The notes under the pieces are model-generated. The model was not told the origin of the DNA. It made no database searches and saw nothing but the letters and a program-made list of their open reading frames with translations. A DNA stretch of 20,871 bases from Cellvibrionales bacterium UBA5860 (GTDB lineage Bacteria; Pseudomonadota; Gammaproteobacteria; Pseudomonadales; Porticoccaceae): positions 5,444 through 26,314 of the forward strand of contig DJFY01000049.1 of the NCBI GenBank assembly GCA_002431545.1, read 5' to 3'. Every line of letters starts with the position of its first letter. Position 1 is the stretch's first letter. This document shows positions 16,582-20,871 of this stretch, one piece after another. The position numbers and the translations under genes were made by a program.

Positions 16582-17550
16582 ATGAACAAACTGCAGTGTG
16601 TGATAACACTCGTGGTTGCGATACTTTTTGGTGGCGCGGGTTCTGTGGTTCTGGCGAAAGCGTTGCCCGAGTCTGGCGATACCAAAGAAGCGCAGCGAGT
16701 GTATGAAAAGGGGGCGGCCCTGACGATGGATGACTTGCCGCGGAGTCGAATCCAGCAAAGTTTACGGGCCCTGCAAAGTCCCGCCCGGGAACGGGCTCTA
16801 CAGTGGCTTAACAGTTTTACTTTTAACGAGAGAGATCTGGACTCGCTGAATCTGGATCGCGATGGTGGTGTGTTTTATACCGACAAGGCCCCGGCCAAGA
16901 CAAAGAACGAAGTCTTGCGTCATGATGGCTTTTCCTATGTCGACGATACTATCGATGTTTTTCGACTGCATAGTAAGCCGGGCTCGGAGAACGTGCTGTA
17001 CATCGATTTTGATGGTCACGAGATCCGCGGCACCGCATGGAACCGAACGGGTCGTACGTTGTATCAAGCGATGCCATTTAATCTGGATGGCGACGGTAAA
17101 CAGTTTTCCGGCGCAGAAAAAGCAAATATCCACGAAATCTGGCGTCAGATCGCCAAAGACTTTGTCGGTTATGATGTTGACGTAACTACCGAGCAACCCG
17201 AATTTTTCGGTAAGACAACTGGGCATGTCATCATCACACGCCACATAGATGCCCATGGTGAGCCCATGCCGTACCATCAGACCAGTGGCGTAGCCTATGT
17301 CGGTGTCTGGGGTCGTTACGACTTTGCGTATTATTCCCCGGCTCTGGTTTATTACGACAATATGCCGCGCTACGCTCAGCATATTGCCGATGCAGCGGCT
17401 ATCAAACTGAAGCGAGCGCTTTGGCACCGTCTTCCCAGTGGTCAAACCCCGCGGCAATTTAGTTCGAAAAACGTACCTGCAAGTGACGAGTTTATTCCTT
17501 CTTCGTCGATTTTTATGCCGGTTGCGTTGTTGCCTGTTGCCGCCTTGTAG
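16582..17550 (+). CDS. Truncated paralogue of the downstream metzincin-like protease (propeptide and N-terminal catalytic part only)
   Basis: A secreted 322-residue protein. It has a signal peptide (MNKLQCV, hydrophobic core, cleavage probably after VLA at about 25), a propeptide-like region with DLPRSR and RERALQWLNSFTFNERDL, and an EF-hand-like loop N90-x-D92-x-D94-G95 ending at D101. Residues 127-272 match residues 150-295 of the downstream protease without a gap (85 of 146 identical by hand count), including DFDGH, GTAWN, VTTE, VAYVGVWGR and YYSPALVYYDN. The match ends at A272, just before the position of the first zinc-binding His. The 50-residue tail (273-322) has no counterpart in the paralogue and ends in a hydrophobic stretch. 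It therefore cannot be an active metzincin. It may be a decayed gene or a non-catalytic partner. The ribosome site, signal peptide and terminator are all intact. Confidence 0.75.
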   Translation: MNKLQCVITLVVAILFGGAGSVVLAKALPESGDTKEAQRVYEKGAALTMDDLPRSRIQQSLRALQSPARERALQWLNSFTFNERDLDSLNLDRDGGVFYTDKAPAKTKNEVLRHDGFSYVDDTIDVFRLHSKPGSENVLYIDFDGHEIRGTAWNRTGRTLYQAMPFNLDGDGKQFSGAEKANIHEIWRQIAKDFVGYDVDVTTEQPEFFGKTTGHVIITRHIDAHGEPMPYHQTSGVAYVGVWGRYDFAYYSPALVYYDNMPRYAQHIADAAAIKLKRALWHRLPSGQTPRQFSSKNVPASDEFIPSSSIFMPVALLPVAAL

Positions 17551-17610
17551 TCACGAATAAGTATTCTACGCCAGTAACATAATCCATCCGAATCTGATTA
17601 CCCCCCCCTT

Positions 17611-17639
17611 AGGGCGCGTAGGCGCCCTTTCTTTTTTTG
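17611..17639 (+). terminator. Strong intrinsic terminator after the truncated paralogue
   Basis: AGGGCGC and GCGCCCT form a perfect 7-bp GC-rich stem with loop GTAG (17611-17628), followed directly by TTCTTTTTTTG. It lies 60 bases after the stop at 17550 and ends that gene's transcript, so the downstream protease must have its own promoter in 17640-17800. A run of eight C (17601-17608) precedes the stem. Confidence 0.9.
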
Positions 17640-17800
17640 TCCGATTTCACTCAATGGATTAACTCGGCGAAATTGATGGCTTCCCGCCGGTCGGCTGTTT
17701 TGTGCCGCTCATCACAGATCGCGCGGGCAAACTGCTTTAGCCTCGACCCCTCAATCATTCACACTCAGGCAGCAATTTTCTGCTTTACGGGGGACGGTCG

Positions 17801-20761
17801 ATGTCTGCATTTTTCTCGCAGAAGAAAAAAAAATATTTGGTTGGCGCGTGTATTCTTGCCCTCACTCTTCCCGGTTTTGCCGGGCCTGTTACCAACGCTG
17901 ACTGGGGCGATTCGCGTCTGTTGGCTTCACTCTATGCGAATAAGCAGTGGCACGCAGACAATCAAAACAATGTAAGGAACCGGGTATTCAGGGCCGGTTC
18001 TGTGCCCCGTCTGGCAGACCTGCCGCGAGGCAGGGCTCGAGATCGTCTGGAACAGCTGCAAACGCGGGCCCGTGAGAGAGCCCTGGCGTGGCTGGGTGAA
18101 TTTACTTTTCACGAGAGAGATCTGTCCTACATGGATTTCGATCGAGATGGCGGCGTGCTTTATGTCGATGATTTTGATGTTGATCCCATTGATTCTCCTT
18201 CTAAAGCGGACGCGGACACCGGCATCCAGGCGACAGCTGCTAATGTCTTTGCCTTGCACAGCAAACCCGGGGCGCGCAACGTACTGTTTCTGGATTTCGA
18301 CGGGCACACCATCAGTGGAACGGCATGGAATTCCGGTGGCGCCTCCAGTTATCGTGCGGCGCCGTTTAGTCTGGATGGGGATGACTACAGTTTTTCCGAC
18401 ACGGAACGCGCGAAAATTCAGGAAATGTGGCATCGCGTTGCCGAAGACTTCGCGCCTTTCGACATCGATGTCACCACCGAAGAACCGTCAAGTTTTAACA
18501 GCACCACCGGCCATGTTCTGATTACCCGCGATCGGGATTTGAATGACACGGCGATGCCCCACGATACTGCGGGCGGTGTTGCCTACGTGGGCGTTTGGGG
18601 GCGGTCCAACTACAGCTATTATTCGCCCGCTCTGGTCTACTACGACAATCTCGGTAAATCAGCGAATTACATTGCTGAAGCGGCTTCCCACGAAGCCGGG
18701 CATAACCTAAACCTGTCGCACGATGGTGACGCCAGCAATGCCTATTACACAGGGCATGGCTCGGGTGACGTCTCCTGGGCGCCGATTATGGGTGTTGGCT
18801 ACTATAAGAACGTGACTCAATGGAGCAAGGGTGAGTACAGTGGCGCCACACAAAAACAGAATGACATTAATGTTATAGCTGGCAAGCTCGGTTATCGCGA
18901 TGACGACCACGGCGATGACGCGAATAACGCAACACCTCTGGTGCTAACAGACGGAAATCGTATTGACAGCACAAATCCTGAAATAGATCCCGACAACACC
19001 GTGCCTCACAACAAAGGCATTATTGAACAACAGGGGGATGTCGATACGTTTTCCTTCGCGACCGGAGCGGGTACCGTCGAGATAAATGCTTTGCCTGCTT
19101 GGGATGCCTTTCAGCTTGACGGGCGTCGCGGTGCCAACCTTGATATCCAGATGACCCTGTACAGCGATTCGAAGGTTATTGCCGTTAGCGATGGACAGGA
19201 TGTCACAGAAGCCAGCATCCAGACCACACTTGCGGCTGGGACTTATTTTGTCGACATCACGGGGACGGGGAGCGATAGCTCGCCTTATTCCGATTACGGA
19301 AGTCTCGGCCAGTATTTCATTGTCGGCACGGTGGCAGATGACGGGGGTGATACCACGCCACCGAATCCAGATCCCATGGCCTGGTCGCAAGCGCCGCAGG
19401 CCGCTGGTCGGGACATGATAGAAATGAAGTCGGTTAGCGCGACCGACGCTTCCGGTGGTGTCGAATATCGCTTCACCTGCACAGCTGGTGGGCCGGGTTG
19501 CAATACCAGCCCGTGGCAGGCGGAGACGTTCTACGTGGCCGAGGGTTTGAATCCCGACACAAGCTATGCCTTTCACGTGACGGCGAGAGATGCGCTAGGT
19601 AATGTGACTCAGCCTAGCCCGGTGGTGAACGCGACCACGTTGGCGAATGCGGCACCGAGCGCGAAAGACGATACGGCGACCGGGGGCCGGAATACGAACA
19701 TAACCGTTGCCGTACTGGCAAACGACAGCGATCCTGAACGGGATCATATTTCGGTGAGTCATGCTGCTTCACCCGCTAACGGTAGTGTCAATACCAACGG
19801 GACTACCATCACTTATACCCCGAATCGCGATTGGTCTGGTACCGATGAGTTTGCTTATGAAATCACCGACAGCTTTGGCGCCAGTGCGTCGGCAGTGGTG
19901 AAAGTGACCGTCGATGCGGGAAATGCGAGTCCATTGGCGCGTGACGACAGGGCTACCGGGGAAATAAACACTCCGCTTGTTGTCAAGGTGCTTGCCAATG
20001 ACGAAGATCCGGATGGTGACCGGCTGCAGGTCACCGGTGTCGCCACGCCCGCACATGGCAGCACATCCACAGACGGTGTAAACGTTACATACACGCCTGC
20101 CCCGGATTGGTCGGGTAGCGACAGTTTTAGTTATACCGTAGCGGATCCAGCGGGACTTACCAGTACTGCAACGGTTTTCGTCGATATCGCGGCGGGCAAT
20201 CAACCACCTGTAGCGGTAAACGATACCGCGCAAACCCATGCTGACAACCCGGTTAAAGTCAGCGTGCTGGGCAATGACAGCGACCCGGACGGCGATGTGC
20301 TGTCGATAATTGAAATTTCCGCCGGGACCAACGGTGTCACCTCGACCGATGGCAAAACGGCATCGTATACCCCCAATCGGGGTTGGTCGGGAACGGATAC
20401 GTTCAGCTATACCATTGCCGACCCGGACGGCCTGACCAGCACGGCGAGGGTTACGGTCGAAGTTACCGCGGGAGACAGAGACAATACAGCGCCGGTTGCC
20501 AAAACAGATTATGCGCGCGTCAACACTGGCGAATCAGCGCTTATAAATGTACTGGCCAATGATTACGACGCGGACGGTGACACACTTTCTCTGGTTAGTG
20601 TGAGCTCTGCTAACCGGGGCCAAGTGTCGATAAACGGAGATCGTATCAGCTACGCCGCTGGTAGTCTGCGCGGACGTGACACTCTGCACTATACGATTAC
20701 CGATGGTCAGGCTACGGCGACCGGTAAGTTGGTTATTCGAATCTCCAGGGCGAGGAGGTAA
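17801..20761 (+). CDS. Secreted metzincin-like zinc metalloprotease with PPC, Fn3-like and four tandem-95 repeat domains
   Basis: A 986-residue exported protease. Domain order: signal peptide (K8-K11, hydrophobic core, cleavage near A27); propeptide with DLPRGR and an EF-hand-like loop D112-D123; catalytic domain about 150-366 with the zinc helix H297-E298-A-G-H301-N-L-N-L-S-H307 and Met-turn M330 in PIMGVGYY; a PPC-type beta domain about 367-512; an Fn3-like domain about 519-614; and four tandem-95/cadherin-like repeats 616-986. The spacing HExxHx5H plus a later Met is the metzincin signature, with Asn in place of the usual Gly at the third helix turn. Repeats 2-4 carry Ca-type D-x-D-x-D motifs. 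No type I secretion nonapeptides or sortase/PEP-CTERM tail are visible, so Sec followed by type II export is likely. A GGGGGA ribosome site precedes the ATG. Substrate unknown. Confidence 0.9.
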   Translation: MSAFFSQKKKKYLVGACILALTLPGFAGPVTNADWGDSRLLASLYANKQWHADNQNNVRNRVFRAGSVPRLADLPRGRARDRLEQLQTRARERALAWLGEFTFHERDLSYMDFDRDGGVLYVDDFDVDPIDSPSKADADTGIQATAANVFALHSKPGARNVLFLDFDGHTISGTAWNSGGASSYRAAPFSLDGDDYSFSDTERAKIQEMWHRVAEDFAPFDIDVTTEEPSSFNSTTGHVLITRDRDLNDTAMPHDTAGGVAYVGVWGRSNYSYYSPALVYYDNLGKSANYIAEAASHEAGHNLNLSHDGDASNAYYTGHGSGDVSWAPIMGVGYYKNVTQWSKGEYSGATQKQNDINVIAGKLGYRDDDHGDDANNATPLVLTDGNRIDSTNPEIDPDNTVPHNKGIIEQQGDVDTFSFATGAGTVEINALPAWDAFQLDGRRGANLDIQMTLYSDSKVIAVSDGQDVTEASIQTTLAAGTYFVDITGTGSDSSPYSDYGSLGQYFIVGTVADDGGDTTPPNPDPMAWSQAPQAAGRDMIEMKSVSATDASGGVEYRFTCTAGGPGCNTSPWQAETFYVAEGLNPDTSYAFHVTARDALGNVTQPSPVVNATTLANAAPSAKDDTATGGRNTNITVAVLANDSDPERDHISVSHAASPANGSVNTNGTTITYTPNRDWSGTDEFAYEITDSFGASASAVVKVTVDAGNASPLARDDRATGEINTPLVVKVLANDEDPDGDRLQVTGVATPAHGSTSTDGVNVTYTPAPDWSGSDSFSYTVADPAGLTSTATVFVDIAAGNQPPVAVNDTAQTHADNPVKVSVLGNDSDPDGDVLSIIEISAGTNGVTSTDGKTASYTPNRGWSGTDTFSYTIADPDGLTSTARVTVEVTAGDRDNTAPVAKTDYARVNTGESALINVLANDYDADGDTLSLVSVSSANRGQVSINGDRISYAAGSLRGRDTLHYTITDGQATATGKLVIRISRARR
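19646..20761 (+). repeat. Four tandem cadherin-like (tandem-95) domain repeats, 276-base period
   Basis: Repeat units begin with N-x-x-P at 19646, 19922, 20198 and 20483. The first two are each exactly 92 codons. The third has three extra codons (DRD) at its end, and the fourth closes the gene. Each has xxDD/ND, VLANDxDP-type, ITYTPNxxWSGxDxFxYxxxD and a final V-x-V strand. They form an extended rod, probably calcium-stiffened, beyond the protease domain. Confidence 0.88.
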
Positions 20762-20871
20762 GGCCATATGTGCAGCGGCGCGGTTTAACTGTCGCGGTAA
20801 ACGTTGAATACTGCTTAGTCTGAGCAACAATGCTAAAGAGCCAGAAATAAAAAACGGTGGCTACCGCGTTT
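20762..20871. other. End of window after the protease gene
   Basis: No gene is visible in these 110 bases. A-rich sequence at about 20845-20855 is followed by CGGTGGCTACCG and GTTT at the window edge. This could be the start of a terminator hairpin, but it is cut off and cannot be judged. Confidence 0.3.

Noticed and set aside
17398..17550. Simple frameshift hiding the zinc site of the short protease copy
   Set aside because: All three forward frames after the break were read by eye. None contains HEAGH-like or PIMG-like sequence, only a faint chance QWS match, so missing DNA rather than a frameshift explains the truncation.
17801..17880. Lipoprotein signal (LVGAC) in the large protease
   Set aside because: The Cys is only five residues after the Lys cluster and is followed by ten more hydrophobic residues and an AxA-like site, so a standard Sec signal peptide fits better.
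18944..19576. 210-codon minus-strand open frame within the large protease gene
   Set aside because: Antisense to the PPC and Fn3-like domains; composition (many Arg, His, Ile) is typical of a shadow frame.
16197..20871. Tandem protease pair as part of a mobile element
   Set aside because: No transposase, integrase, terminal inverted repeats or tRNA boundary is visible around it.

Overview
The window looks like chromosomal DNA of a free-living, probably marine, Gammaproteobacterium. The evidence is fairly high GC, RmuC and YqhA-type proteins, a complete RND efflux operon with an outer-membrane lipoprotein, several acyl-CoA/lipid catabolism genes, and large secreted proteins with tandem-95 (cadherin-like) repeats. 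The lineage is inferred from gene content only. There is no tRNA, rRNA, CRISPR array, transposase or phage gene.

Layout. (1) 1-1301, plus strand: the 3' part of an MFE-2-like short-chain dehydrogenase, cut by the window edge, followed by a small cupin protein. (2) 1302-7487, plus: an operator-like palindrome, then a three-gene RND efflux operon (outer-membrane lipoprotein, periplasmic adaptor, inner-membrane permease). No regulator gene is in the window. (3) 7555-8070, minus: a UPF0114/YqhA membrane protein. (4) 8307-9341, plus: a luciferase-like (LLM) flavin oxidoreductase. (5) 13017-9408, minus: two adjacent acyl-CoA dehydrogenase subunits and an MBL-fold hydrolase, probably one operon. (6) 13323-16196, plus: a secreted PQQ-type sugar dehydrogenase and RmuC. 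(7) 16582-20761, plus: two tandem paralogues of a secreted metzincin-like protease, separated by a clear intrinsic terminator.

How the genes fit together. The dehydrogenase pair is the clearest biochemical unit. Each subunit lacks motifs that the other keeps, so they should form an obligate heteromeric enzyme like the actinobacterial steroid side-chain enzymes (ChsE type). The MFE-2-like SDR and the LLM oxidoreductase fit the same kind of catabolism of CoA-activated or bulky hydrophobic compounds, but no genes unique to a steroid pathway are visible, so the substrate is inferred.

The most unusual part is the protease pair. The downstream copy (986 aa) is complete: signal peptide, propeptide with an EF-hand-like loop, metzincin catalytic domain, PPC domain, Fn3-like domain and four tandem-95 repeats. 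The upstream copy (322 aa) matches it at about 58% identity (hand count, 85 of 146 ungapped positions). That match stops just before the zinc-binding helix, and a 50-residue unrelated tail follows. The upstream gene is either a decayed protease or a stand-alone non-catalytic propeptide-like partner.
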